Assembly: GCF_010994095.1 (NCBI RefSeq)
Contig: NZ_WJYO01000003.1
Location: 1-64,000, forward strand
Reading direction: 5' to 3'
DNA: 64,000 nt
Origin: Mumia xiangluensis
GTDB taxonomy: Bacteria; Actinomycetota; Actinomycetes; Propionibacteriales; Nocardioidaceae
Part shown: positions 52,227 through 60,977 of the stretch, one piece after another
How positions within the stretch are numbered: position 1 is the stretch's first letter
How the letters are laid out: each line of letters starts with the position of its first letter
Translations under genes and position numbers: made by a program
The notes under the pieces: model-generated
Databases searched by the model: none
Told to the model about the DNA's origin: nothing
What the model saw: the letters and a program-made list of their open reading frames with translations, nothing else

Positions 52227-54244
52227 CGGACGTCGACGGCCGCGTGCGTGGCCCCGTCGGCGAGGGTCGCGTAGCCCGGGCCCCGGTCGAAGAACACCTC
52301 GCTCTCGCCCCGCTCGGCGATCCGGTCGGCGCGCAGCGCTGCGGTGGCGCCCGCGTCGTACGCGAGCTCGTCGCCGCTGCCGGTCAGCACCACGCCGTAG
52401 TCGTCGCGCGCGCCGTCCGAGGACACCTTCGCCCAGCGCACGTCTCGCACGACGAGCGCGGGGTCGCGCTCGAGCGGGTCGCCCCAGCCTCCGCCGCCGG
52501 TGGTGCGGATCCGGATGACCTCGCCGGCGCGTACGGGCTCGGCATCGGCGAGCGCGTCGACCGTCCGCTCGTCCGGCCCGCCCGGATCGACGACCACCGC
52601 GAACGGGCGTCCGGCGAGGCCGCCGTTGACGCCCCAGCACGCGAGGATCGACCGGTCCGCGATCGACATGAAGTGCGCGTCGGCGAGCATCCGCAGCTGC
52701 TTCTCGTAACCGAGCCCGCCACGGAACTTGCCAGGACCGCCCGAGTCGACCGCGACCGACAGCGACTCCACCACGAACGGGAAGCGCGACTCGGTGAACT
52801 CCGTCGGCAGGTTGCGCGAGTCGGGCACGACGTGGATCGTGTCCTCGCCGTCGGCGTAGTAGCGACCGCCGGAACCGCCGCCGAGCACCTCGCGCATGAG
52901 GTACGGGCGGCCGGCGAGGTCGATGCCGTACACGCCGGTGTAGCGGATCGTCTCCTGGTCGGCGGGCATCCGTCCGTCGACAGCCTTGGCCAGGACGCCC
53001 GCGAGCACGCCGAGCAGCCGCAGGATGACGAACGTACGCGCGTTGGTCGGCGCCGGGAACTCCGGCGTCAGCAGCGTGCCCTTCGGCGGGAACCTCATCT
53101 CGATCAGCGGCACGACGCCCTCGTTGACGTCGAGCTCGGCCATGCGCTCCGGCGTGTCCGCGAGGTTGCGCAGGATCGGCGCGAGCCACTTCTTGAGGAA
53201 GACGCCGTCGGAGTAGTCGCCGCAGTGGTTGATCGGCCCCTTCGCCTGCGGGGAGGTGCCGGCGAAGTCGAGGATCACGCGTTCGCCGCCGGGATCCTCG
53301 GGACCCGTGCGCGTGAGCGTGATGCGCTGCGTGTGCAGCATCGGCTCGTCGACGCCGTCGTGCTCCGCGTAGTCCTCCCACACCCAGCTGCCGACCGGGA
53401 TCTTCGCGAGGATCTCGCGCTGGTAGGTCTGCGTGGTGCGGTCGATGATCGCGTCGAAGCACGCCTCCACTGCCTCCACTCCGTACCGCTCGAACAGCTC
53501 ACCGAGCCGTCGCGCGCCCATCAGGCACGCCGAGCACTCTGCGTCGAGGTCAGCGGCCAGCGACTCCGGCATCCGGGAGTTGCGGGTCATGATGGCCAGC
53601 GCGGCGCGGTTCGGGGTGCCGGCGTCCCACAGCCTGATCGGCGGGACCATCAGCCCCTCCTCGTACACGCTGGTCGCCGCGCTCGGCATCGAGCCCGGCA
53701 CCGCGCCGCCGATGTCGTCGTGGTGGCCGAACGCCTGCACGAACGCGACGACGCGGCCGCCTGCGAAGACCGGCACGGTGACGCACAGGTCCGGCAGGTG
53801 CCCGATGCCGCCCTCGGACCGGTAGACGTCGTTGTGGAAGAAGACGTCGCCCGGCCTCATCTCCGCGAGCGGGAAGTCGCGGGCGACAGGGTGGACCAGG
53901 GCCGAGTACGAGCGGCCGGTCAGCTTGCGCAGCAGCCGGTCGTGGATCCCCGCACGGAAGTCGTGCGCGTCACGGATCATCGGCGAGCGCGACGTCCGCG
54001 CGATCGCCGTCTCGACCTCGTGCTCGATGGACGCGAGGCTTCCTTGGACGATCTCCACGAGCACCGGGTCTGCCGCGGCGCCGGCGTCGTCGGTGAGCGT
54101 CCCGAACGGGAACTGCGTCGGGGCGAGCCGCGACTCTCCCCCTGCTGGCTGCGCCTCTCCCCTTGCTGGCTGCGACTCTCCCCCTGCTGGCTGCGACTCT
54201 CCCCTTGCTGGTCGAGGCGACGAAGTCGATCGAGACCCACTCAC
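52223..54244 (-). CDS. hyuB: hydantoinase B/oxoprolinase family protein (HyuB)
   Basis: The 673-residue protein matches the HyuB/5-oxoprolinase beta family: DPVLVEIVQGSLASIEHEVE, RPGDVFFHNDVYRSEGGIGH and HNDV-type metal sites, and GGGGWGDPLERDP near the end. With HyuA it forms an ATP-dependent hydantoinase, oxoprolinase or carboxylase. The first 40 residues (GESQPAGGESQPARGEAQ) are repeats encoded by an extragenic repeat; no other start lies between them and the conserved core. Its GTG overlaps the hyuA stop by four bases. Confidence 0.9.
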   Translation of the reverse strand: MSGSRSTSSPRPARGESQPAGGESQPARGEAQPAGGESRLAPTQFPFGTLTDDAGAAADPVLVEIVQGSLASIEHEVETAIARTSRSPMIRDAHDFRAGIHDRLLRKLTGRSYSALVHPVARDFPLAEMRPGDVFFHNDVYRSEGGIGHLPDLCVTVPVFAGGRVVAFVQAFGHHDDIGGAVPGSMPSAATSVYEEGLMVPPIRLWDAGTPNRAALAIMTRNSRMPESLAADLDAECSACLMGARRLGELFERYGVEAVEACFDAIIDRTTQTYQREILAKIPVGSWVWEDYAEHDGVDEPMLHTQRITLTRTGPEDPGGERVILDFAGTSPQAKGPINHCGDYSDGVFLKKWLAPILRNLADTPERMAELDVNEGVVPLIEMRFPPKGTLLTPEFPAPTNARTFVILRLLGVLAGVLAKAVDGRMPADQETIRYTGVYGIDLAGRPYLMREVLGGGSGGRYYADGEDTIHVVPDSRNLPTEFTESRFPFVVESLSVAVDSGGPGKFRGGLGYEKQLRMLADAHFMSIADRSILACWGVNGGLAGRPFAVVVDPGGPDERTVDALADAEPVRAGEVIRIRTTGGGGWGDPLERDPALVVRDVRWAKVSSDGARDDYGVVLTGSGDELAYDAGATAALRADRIAERGESEVFFDRGPGYATLADGATHAAVDVR
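54130..54240. repeat. extragenic repeat at the hyuB 5' end
   Basis: Four CTCTCCCC(C/T)TGCTGGCTGCG units of about 20 bases lead into CTGGTCGAGG and GTCGATCGAGACCC, the core of the 11914-12536 repeat family. All of it lies inside the hyuB reading frame. Confidence 0.75.
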
Positions 54245-56352
54245 TTCTCTTCATCCTCTCGAGTCACGATCACGTTCAGGTAGGTGTCGATGCGTGCCAC
54301 GAAGCCCGGGTGGATCGGCACGGTCGAGCCGTACTCCTCGATCACGGCAGGCCCGCGGACCTCCTCGCCCGGCAGCAGGGTCGCGCGGTCGTACACGCCG
54401 CTGTCCTCGTACCCCTGCTCGGCATCGAAGCAGACCGGCCGGCGGCTCGAAGGCGTGGCCGGTCGCGACGGAGAAGCGCTCGCCTCGCGCTCGTGGCGGC
54501 GGATCGTCGGCCGTCGGAGCGGACCGATGCCCGAGACCCGGAGGTTCACCCACTCGACCTGCTGGCTGTCGTCACCCGCGAAGTCGTACCCGTACAGCGT
54601 GCGGTGCTCGGCGTGGAACGCCGCGGCGACCTCGTCGAGCGCCCCGGCGTCGAGCGGGCCTTCCGGCACGGGCACCCGGACCTCGAACGCCTGGCCGAAG
54701 TAGCGCAGGTCGGCGGTGCGCACGAAGCGCCGGTCCGCCGGCGCGAACCCCTCAGCCTCCAGCGCGAGCGAGGCGCGCTCGGCGAGCCCGCCGTACAGGT
54801 CCTCGACCTCGCGCGCATCGAGATCCGTGGCGAGGCGTACGGCGGTCTGCACGTAGTCGTTCTTCACGTCGACCGTCAGCAGCCCGAACGCGGAGACGTT
54901 GCCCGGGTTCGGAGGCACGAGGACGGTAGGGATGCCGAGCACGTCCATCAAGCGGCACAGCAGGAGCGAGCCGGAGCCACCGAACGTGGTCAGCGTGAAG
55001 TCGCGTACGTCGAGGCCGCGCTTGACCGTGATCTGACGCAGCGCGTTGGCCTGGTTCCAGGCGGAGATCTCGAGGACGCCGGTCGCGGTCTCCTCGACGC
55101 TCATGCCGAGCCTGCCGGCGAGGGCCTCGATGCCCTTGCGGGCCGCGTCGACGTCCAGCGGGATCTCGCCGCCGAGCAGGTGCGGCGGGATCCGGCCGAG
55201 GACGACGTGGGCGTCGGTGATCGTCACGTCGGTGCCGCCCGTGGCGTAGCAGAGCGGCCCGGGATCAGCGCCCGCGGACTGAGGGCCGACCTTGAGCGTG
55301 CCCTCCGGCGACAGCCACGCGATCGACCCACCGCCGGCACCGACGGTCACGACGTCGATCATGGGGATCTTGCTCGGGTACGCGCCGACGCTCCCCTCGG
55401 TCGTCAGTGTCGGCTCGCCGTCGATGACGACCGAGACGTCGGTCGAGGTGCCACCGCCGTCGCAGGTCAGGACGCGGTCGAATCCTGCGACCGACGCGAT
55501 GAGCGCGGCCCCGAGCGCGCCGGCGGCCGGTCCGGACAGCACCGTGCTGATCGGCTGGTTCACGACCTCGGTCGCCGACAAGACCCCGCCGTTCGACTTC
55601 ATGACGTAGAACGGGACACCACCGTCGGCGTACTCCTCGAGGCTGTGCGCGATGCGGCGTACGTACGCGGCGACCTTCGGCTTCACGGCGGCGTCGACCA
55701 GCGTCGTCATCGACCGCTCGTACTCGCGGTACTCGCGCAGCACCTCCGACGAGATGGACACCACCGCATCCGGGTGCTCCTCGGCGAGGATCGCGCGCAT
55801 CGCCTGCTCGTGGGCCGGGTTGGCGTAGCTGTGCAGGAAGCAGACGCCGAGCGTGTCGATGCCCTGCTCGCGGAACCACTGTGCGGCGGTGCGGGCTTCG
55901 TCGACGTCGAACGGGCGCAGCTCGTCGCCCGTCCAGGTCATCCGGCCTCCGACGCCTTTCACGCGGTCGCGCGGGACGATGCGGTCGGGCTTCACCCAGA
56001 AGTACGAGTTGCCGTAGCCGTCGGGGACGGACTGGCGGGCGATCTCCAGGACCGACTCGTACCCGGTGTTGGTGATGAAGCCGAGCCGTCCGACGTGACC
56101 CTCGAGCAGCTGGTTGGTCGCGACCGTGGTGCCGTGCGAGACGGCAGCGATCGCGTCGCGGGCGGCCCCGCTCGCGGCGAGGATCTTGTCGATGCCGGCG
56201 AGGAAGCCCTCGGCCGGGTCGTGCGGGGTGGACGGTGTCTTCGTCGTCAGCAGCGCCCCGCTGGCCTCGTCGAACGCGACGACGTCGGTGAACGTGCCAC
56301 CGGTGTCGATCCCGATCCGGAGACTCCCTGCACGGCTCGGGCCTGACGTCAT
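54241..56352 (-). CDS. hyuA: hydantoinase A/oxoprolinase family protein (HyuA)
   Basis: The 703-residue protein shows the HyuA ATPase-fold signatures: IGIDTGGTFTDVV near residue 14, SHGTTVATNQLLEG, GPAAGALGAALI, CDGGGTSTDVSVV and GAGGGSIAWL. With HyuB it uses ATP to open a cyclic amide or to carboxylate a substrate. The ATG at 56352 follows GAGGAG. It heads the hyuA-hyuB-NmrA operon, divergent from the acyl-CoA ligase across a perfect palindrome. Confidence 0.92.
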   Translation of the reverse strand: MTSGPSRAGSLRIGIDTGGTFTDVVAFDEASGALLTTKTPSTPHDPAEGFLAGIDKILAASGAARDAIAAVSHGTTVATNQLLEGHVGRLGFITNTGYESVLEIARQSVPDGYGNSYFWVKPDRIVPRDRVKGVGGRMTWTGDELRPFDVDEARTAAQWFREQGIDTLGVCFLHSYANPAHEQAMRAILAEEHPDAVVSISSEVLREYREYERSMTTLVDAAVKPKVAAYVRRIAHSLEEYADGGVPFYVMKSNGGVLSATEVVNQPISTVLSGPAAGALGAALIASVAGFDRVLTCDGGGTSTDVSVVIDGEPTLTTEGSVGAYPSKIPMIDVVTVGAGGGSIAWLSPEGTLKVGPQSAGADPGPLCYATGGTDVTITDAHVVLGRIPPHLLGGEIPLDVDAARKGIEALAGRLGMSVEETATGVLEISAWNQANALRQITVKRGLDVRDFTLTTFGGSGSLLLCRLMDVLGIPTVLVPPNPGNVSAFGLLTVDVKNDYVQTAVRLATDLDAREVEDLYGGLAERASLALEAEGFAPADRRFVRTADLRYFGQAFEVRVPVPEGPLDAGALDEVAAAFHAEHRTLYGYDFAGDDSQQVEWVNLRVSGIGPLRRPTIRRHEREASASPSRPATPSSRRPVCFDAEQGYEDSGVYDRATLLPGEEVRGPAVIEEYGSTVPIHPGFVARIDTYLNVIVTREDEEK

Positions 56353-56486
56353 GACGCTCCTCGGTCGGTGTGCGGCTGCCCCTCGATTCCAACGCACCAG
56401 GCGCGCGGCCCCCACGGCGAAGATCGCCGGACCCCCCGAACGTTCCTTGGCAGTACCTGCCAGGCGCACGCCGTACGGGGTGATCC

Positions 56487-56516
56487 TTGAAACCTGAATC
56501 ATGATTCAGGTAGCGT
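56487..56516 (+). promoter_or_regulatory. promoter with a 20-bp palindromic operator
   Basis: ACCTGAATCATGATTCAGGT (56492-56511) is a perfect palindrome. It fills the spacer between TTGAAA (56487-56492) and TAGCGT (56511-56516), which read as -35 and -10 for the ligase gene. The TetR regulator at 58057 is the natural candidate to bind here and control both divergent operons. Confidence 0.75.
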
Positions 56517-56551
56517 CCGTGACGCCGGTCACACTCGTCCGAGGAGGACTC

Positions 56552-58060
56552 TTGAGCAACGTCGCCACCGCCGTCTTCGAGCACGCAGGCACCGAGCCCG
56601 ACCGCGTCGCCGTCCGCGCCGCGGGAGCGGAGATCACGTTCGGGGCGCTCCGTGACGCGGTCGCCTCGTTCGCAAAGCGGGTCGTCGACGCGGGCGTCTC
56701 CCCCGGCGACCGCGTGCTCCTGGTCGCGCCGACGATCCCCGAGTTCGTCGCCGCGTACTACGGGCTCCACGCCGCCGGAGCCACCCTGATCACGATGAAC
56801 GTGATGGCGACGGCACCGGAGATGGAGTACGTGATCGACGACGCCGGGGTCAGTCTCGTCGTCGCGTGGCAGGCCAATGCGGAGGCGGCCGAGAAGGCAG
56901 CGACCGGACGTGGCCTCCCGTTCTGGACGATCGACCCGCTCGCGGACTGGGACACCGCCGACCAGCTCGACCAGCCGGTCGACCTCCCCGACGACGCGAC
57001 CGCGATCATCATCTACACCTCAGGCACCACCGGCCGCCCCAAGGGCGCCGAGCTGGCCGTCTCCGGCATCGCCGCGATCGTCGACGCGGCCGAGCACGTC
57101 CTCGAGTTCAGCGAGGACGACCGCTCCGGGACCGCGCTCCCGCTGTTCCACGTCTTCGGCCAGATCATGGTGATGCACCTGGCGATCTCGTTCGGCACGT
57201 CCGTGTCGCTGCTGCACCCGTTCGACCCGCGCAGGCTCGTCGAGATGATCCGCGACGACGAGCTGACCGTCGTGTCGGGCGTGCCGACGATGTGGGTCGC
57301 GATGCTGCACGCCGCCGGCGACGCCTCCCCGGAGGACTTTGCCCGGCTGCGCCTCGCCTCGTCCGGTGGGGCGTCGCTGCCGGTCGAGGTGATCCGGGCG
57401 TTCGAGGACAGGTTCGGGACGCGGATCCGAGAGGGGTACGGCCTGTCGGAGACCTGCGGGTGGGCCACCTTCGCGCCGCTGGAGACCGAGCCGAAGATCG
57501 GTGCTGTCGGCCGCGCGGTGCACAACGTCGACATCGAGATCCGCGACCTCGACGGCAGCGCGCTCCCCACCGGCGAGGTGGGCGAGGTCTGGATCCGCGG
57601 CCCGATCGTCATGAAGGGCTACTGGAACCGGCCCGAGGCGACGGCGGCCGTGCTCCAGGACGGCTGGCTGCGGACCGGTGACCTCGGCACGCTCGACGAC
57701 GACGGAGACCTCCGCATCGTCGACCGGCTGAAGGACCTCATCATCCGCGGCGGCTACAACGTCTACCCGAGCGAGGTCGAGGAGGTCCTGTACGAGCACC
57801 CCGCGATCGTCGAGGCTGCCGTCGTCGGCGTCGCGGACCCGACGTACGGCGAGGAGATCGGCGCCGTGATCGTCCTCGCTGCGGGTGCCGAGGTCGAGCC
57901 AGAGGAGCTGCGCGCCTGGGCGAAGGAACGCCTCAGCGCCTACAAGGTCCCGCGGCTCTTCCAGTTCGCGGACGCCCTCCCGAAGGGCCCGTCGGGCAAG
58001 ATCCTCAAGCGGGCGATCGACCGCGACGCGCTGACCGGTCCGCGCGGCCCGGGCCTGTGA
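56552..58060 (+). CDS. acyl-CoA ligase (AMP-binding)
   Basis: The 502-residue protein has the adenylate-forming motifs IIYTSGTTGRPKGAEL, GYGLSETCG, RTGDLG and RGGYNVYPSEVEE, with the final catalytic Lys in GPSGKILKR. It activates a carboxylic acid to its CoA thioester. TTG at 56552 has GAGGAGG upstream; a reading from the ATG at 56501 would begin inside the operator. It is followed by an overlapping TetR gene. The substrate may be a product of HyuAB (inference). Confidence 0.93.
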   Translation: MSNVATAVFEHAGTEPDRVAVRAAGAEITFGALRDAVASFAKRVVDAGVSPGDRVLLVAPTIPEFVAAYYGLHAAGATLITMNVMATAPEMEYVIDDAGVSLVVAWQANAEAAEKAATGRGLPFWTIDPLADWDTADQLDQPVDLPDDATAIIIYTSGTTGRPKGAELAVSGIAAIVDAAEHVLEFSEDDRSGTALPLFHVFGQIMVMHLAISFGTSVSLLHPFDPRRLVEMIRDDELTVVSGVPTMWVAMLHAAGDASPEDFARLRLASSGGASLPVEVIRAFEDRFGTRIREGYGLSETCGWATFAPLETEPKIGAVGRAVHNVDIEIRDLDGSALPTGEVGEVWIRGPIVMKGYWNRPEATAAVLQDGWLRTGDLGTLDDDGDLRIVDRLKDLIIRGGYNVYPSEVEEVLYEHPAIVEAAVVGVADPTYGEEIGAVIVLAAGAEVEPEELRAWAKERLSAYKVPRLFQFADALPKGPSGKILKRAIDRDALTGPRGPGL

Positions 58061-58662
58061 CCGAGCCCGCGACCGCTCGCGGCGCGCGCACCCGTGCCGC
58101 CCTGCTCGTCGGTGCTCGCACGGTCTTCGAGCGCGACGGGTTCACCGACGCGCGCATCGCCGACATCGCCAGCGAGGCGGGGTGCGCGACCGGGTCGTTC
58201 TACACGTACTTCACGAGCAAGGAGGAGATCCTCGCGGCCGTCCTGTACGACGCGCAGCACGACGTCATGCGTCCCACGCTCGACGTCGACGCGCCCGATC
58301 CGTTCGTGGCGCTGGCAGAGGGACATCGTCGCTACTTCGAGAACTACGCGAGCAACGCCCGGCTGATGCTCGTGCTCGAGGAGATCGCCGCACTGGACCC
58401 GACCTTCCGCGACGTACGGCGCCGACGCGGTGAGGCGCTCGCCCGCCGGACGGCCGAGGTCATCGCGGCCCTGCAGGAGCGTGGCGTCGCAGACCCGGAG
58501 CTCGACCCCTATCCGACGGCCCGCGCCCTCGACGGTCTGGTCTCCCACCTCGCCTACTACGCGTTCGTGCTGGGCGAGGACATGAGCGTCGACGAGCTCG
58601 TCGCGACCACCAACCGCATCTGGCGCAACGCCCTCACCCTCAAGAGCCTGGAGGCTTCATGA
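58057..58662 (+). CDS. TetR-family regulator of the hyu/ligase module
   Basis: The 201-residue protein has a TetR helix-turn-helix (ADIASEAGCATGSFYTYFTSKEE) and an all-helical C-terminal domain. Its GTG overlaps the ligase stop (GTGA) and its stop overlaps the next start (ATGA), so it is made with the enzymes. The palindrome at 56492 is the likely operator, by position. Confidence 0.9.
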   Translation: MTEPATARGARTRAALLVGARTVFERDGFTDARIADIASEAGCATGSFYTYFTSKEEILAAVLYDAQHDVMRPTLDVDAPDPFVALAEGHRRYFENYASNARLMLVLEEIAALDPTFRDVRRRRGEALARRTAEVIAALQERGVADPELDPYPTARALDGLVSHLAYYAFVLGEDMSVDELVATTNRIWRNALTLKSLEAS

Positions 58663-59618
58663 GCACCGTCCAGACCGTCACCGGACCGATCGACAGCGCC
58701 GACCTCGGTCGTACGCTCGTCCACGAGCACATCATCATCGTCGGTGAGGAGTTCCGCGAGAACTACGCCGACGACTGGGACGAGGAGGCCAAGGTCGCCG
58801 ATGCCGTCCGCGACCTGACCGAGCTGAAGGCCCTCGGCATCGACACGATCATGGACCCGACGGTGCTGGGGCTCGGTCGCTACATCCCGCGGATCCAGCG
58901 CATCGCCGAGCAGATCGACCTCAACGTGATCGCGGCGACCGGGCTCTACACCTACAACGAGATCCCGTTCCAGTTCCACTACTCCGGCCCCGGCCTGCTG
59001 TTCGACGTCCCCGAGCCGCTGACCGAGATGTTCGTGCGCGACCTCACCGAGGGCATCGCCGACACCGGCGTCCGCGCCGCGTTCCTGAAGTGTGCGATCG
59101 AGGAGCAGGGGCTCACGCCGGGCGTCGAGCGCGTCATGCGCGCCGTGGGGCAGGCGCACGCCCAGACCGGCGCGCCGATCACCGTGCACACCAACCCGCA
59201 CACAGGCTCAGGGCTGGTCGCGCAACGGGTGCTCGCCGAGGAGGGCGTCGACCTGACGAAGGTCGTGATCGGGCACTCCGGCGACACCACCGACGTCGAC
59301 TACCTGAGCAAGGTCGCCGAGGCAGGGTCGCTGCTCGGGATGGACCGGTTCGGCCTCGACGTGCTGCTCCCCTTCGAGGATCGCGTGAACACCATCGTCG
59401 AGCTCGTACGCCGGGGGTTCGTCGAGAACGTTGTCATCGCCCACGACGCGTCCTGCTTCATCGACTGGTTCCCGCCGGGCGCGAAGGAGGCCGTGGTGCC
59501 GCGGTGGAACTTCCGGCACATCAGCGAGGACGTCATCCCGGCCCTGCTCGAGCGGGGCGTCACCGAGGACGACCTGCAGACGATCCTGGTCGACAACCCG
59601 CGCCGCCACTTCGAGTAG
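58659..59618 (+). CDS. phosphotriesterase-family metal-dependent hydrolase
   Basis: The 319-residue TIM-barrel protein has the metal ligands HEH (residues 22-24), a Lys in FLKCAIEE that is probably carboxylated, TVHTNPHT, IGHSGDT and AHDAS. These match the PTE family, which includes lactonases. Most bacterial members are lactonases, and in this module a lactone or cyclic amide is a likelier substrate than an organophosphate. It starts overlapping the TetR stop. Confidence 0.9.
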   Translation: MSTVQTVTGPIDSADLGRTLVHEHIIIVGEEFRENYADDWDEEAKVADAVRDLTELKALGIDTIMDPTVLGLGRYIPRIQRIAEQIDLNVIAATGLYTYNEIPFQFHYSGPGLLFDVPEPLTEMFVRDLTEGIADTGVRAAFLKCAIEEQGLTPGVERVMRAVGQAHAQTGAPITVHTNPHTGSGLVAQRVLAEEGVDLTKVVIGHSGDTTDVDYLSKVAEAGSLLGMDRFGLDVLLPFEDRVNTIVELVRRGFVENVVIAHDASCFIDWFPPGAKEAVVPRWNFRHISEDVIPALLERGVTEDDLQTILVDNPRRHFE

Positions 59619-59633
59619 GCGCGACCCAGACCG

Positions 59634-59668
59634 CCGTGCGGCGCGCTAACCCCCGGCGCGTCGCACGG
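59634..59668. terminator. bidirectional terminator
   Basis: CCGTGCG (59634-59640) pairs with CGCACGG (59662-59668), extended inward by GCGCG/CGCG pairing, between the convergent phosphotriesterase-like and methyltransferase-like genes. Confidence 0.65.
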
Positions 59669-59676
59669 CTTCGTCC

Positions 59677-60933
59677 TCACCGGCCCGCGGCGCGGTGGAC
59701 GTCAGCGCGCGCGGGACGCGGGCCAGCACCGAAGGCGTCGGCGCCGAGCTGGGCGAAGTGGCAGATCCCGGGCAGCGCGAGGGTCCATCCGGCCAGCGCC
59801 CAGGCCAGGTTCACGTGGCCGAGCGCACGGGCGAACGCCGCGACACCCTGGTCGCGAACACCCTCCGCCTCGTAGGTCAGCCGCCACAGCATGTCGGGAT
59901 GCTCGGCGGCCGGGAGCACGTCGAGCGCGACGGGCCGCCGCTCCAGCAACCACTGTCCCAGGCCGGTGCACATCGAGCAGTCGGCGGCGACGTACAGCCG
60001 GGCTGTACGACCCTCGTACGGACGCCAGCGTGGGACCCATGCGGGCACCACAGCCGCGTACGACGTCCATGACGGACCGAACACCTCCGCCATTCGCTCC
60101 CCCTCGTGCCAGGCGGCCAGCCCTGCCGAGTAGACGACGGTCACGACGGCGCCGAAGGCGAGCCGCGGGTCGCCGACCGTGACGGCGAGGACCAGGAAGA
60201 GCACCGCCATCGACACCTGCATCGGGTTGCGGACGTAGGCGTACGGACCGACCGTCACCAGTCGCGACGGCGGGTCGTACGGCAGCGGCGTGCCGCCACC
60301 CACCCGTGCGAGGTCACGCATCGCGGCGACTGCGGGGACGCTCACCACGACCGCCACCTGGATGCCTGCGGCCGTCACCTCGTGGGACCACCGCGGCGCG
60401 ACGCCGAGCACGACGAGAGGCGCCCCGACGAGGAGGGCACCCGCGCACCACGCCTGCGCCCAGCCGCGCAGGCTCACGTGCCGTTGCGCGAGGGTCCAGC
60501 GGGCGAGCGCGTACGCCGGGACGAGTGCGACGGCTACGGCCACGACCTCGCCGACCAGCCACGACGGGCCGAGTCGGACGACAGGCTCCCCCCACGGCAT
60601 GAAGGCGAGATCGACCCACACGAGCACCGCGCCGACGAGCAGCGGCGAGAGGGCGGGGGTGATCAGGGCGGGAACAGCACCCCAGAGGAGCGCCCAGGCC
60701 AGCCACAGGTCGATGGGTACGCCGCGCCACACCGCCCCGTCGGCGGCGAAGGACCACCACCCGAGCGCGACGGCGAGGAGGTTGACGGGCATGAGTGCGA
60801 CCGCGGTCCACGCAGTCGCGACGAGGACGGCGGCGAGCCGGCGGTCGTCCGGCCGCCGCCACGCCGCGAGGACGACCACCGCGAGCACCGGCACGGCGAG
60901 TCCGAGTGCCCGAACCGTCCCAGGGTCGTTCAT
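59677..60933 (-). CDS. isoprenylcysteine methyltransferase-like membrane protein with a DUF393-like tail
   Basis: The 418-residue protein has about eight membrane helices and a phospholipid/isoprenylcysteine methyltransferase-like motif, TVGPYAYVRNPMQVSM and AWHEGERMAEVFGPSW. After it comes a soluble segment, RLYVAADCSMCTGLGQWL, like DUF393 thiol-disulfide domains with CxxC. The fusion is uncommon. It starts at an ATG after GAGGG. The substrate is unknown. Confidence 0.75.
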   Translation of the reverse strand: MNDPGTVRALGLAVPVLAVVVLAAWRRPDDRRLAAVLVATAWTAVALMPVNLLAVALGWWSFAADGAVWRGVPIDLWLAWALLWGAVPALITPALSPLLVGAVLVWVDLAFMPWGEPVVRLGPSWLVGEVVAVAVALVPAYALARWTLAQRHVSLRGWAQAWCAGALLVGAPLVVLGVAPRWSHEVTAAGIQVAVVVSVPAVAAMRDLARVGGGTPLPYDPPSRLVTVGPYAYVRNPMQVSMAVLFLVLAVTVGDPRLAFGAVVTVVYSAGLAAWHEGERMAEVFGPSWTSYAAVVPAWVPRWRPYEGRTARLYVAADCSMCTGLGQWLLERRPVALDVLPAAEHPDMLWRLTYEAEGVRDQGVAAFARALGHVNLAWALAGWTLALPGICHFAQLGADAFGAGPRPARADVHRAAGR

Positions 60934-60977
60934 CGGCCCGCCCTCACCGCTGCAGCCCCGTCGGCCCACCTCATCGC

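Noticed and set aside
58659-59618. Dedicated organophosphate hydrolase
   Set aside because: Fold and metal ligands alone do not show this; context fits a lactonase or amidohydrolase better.
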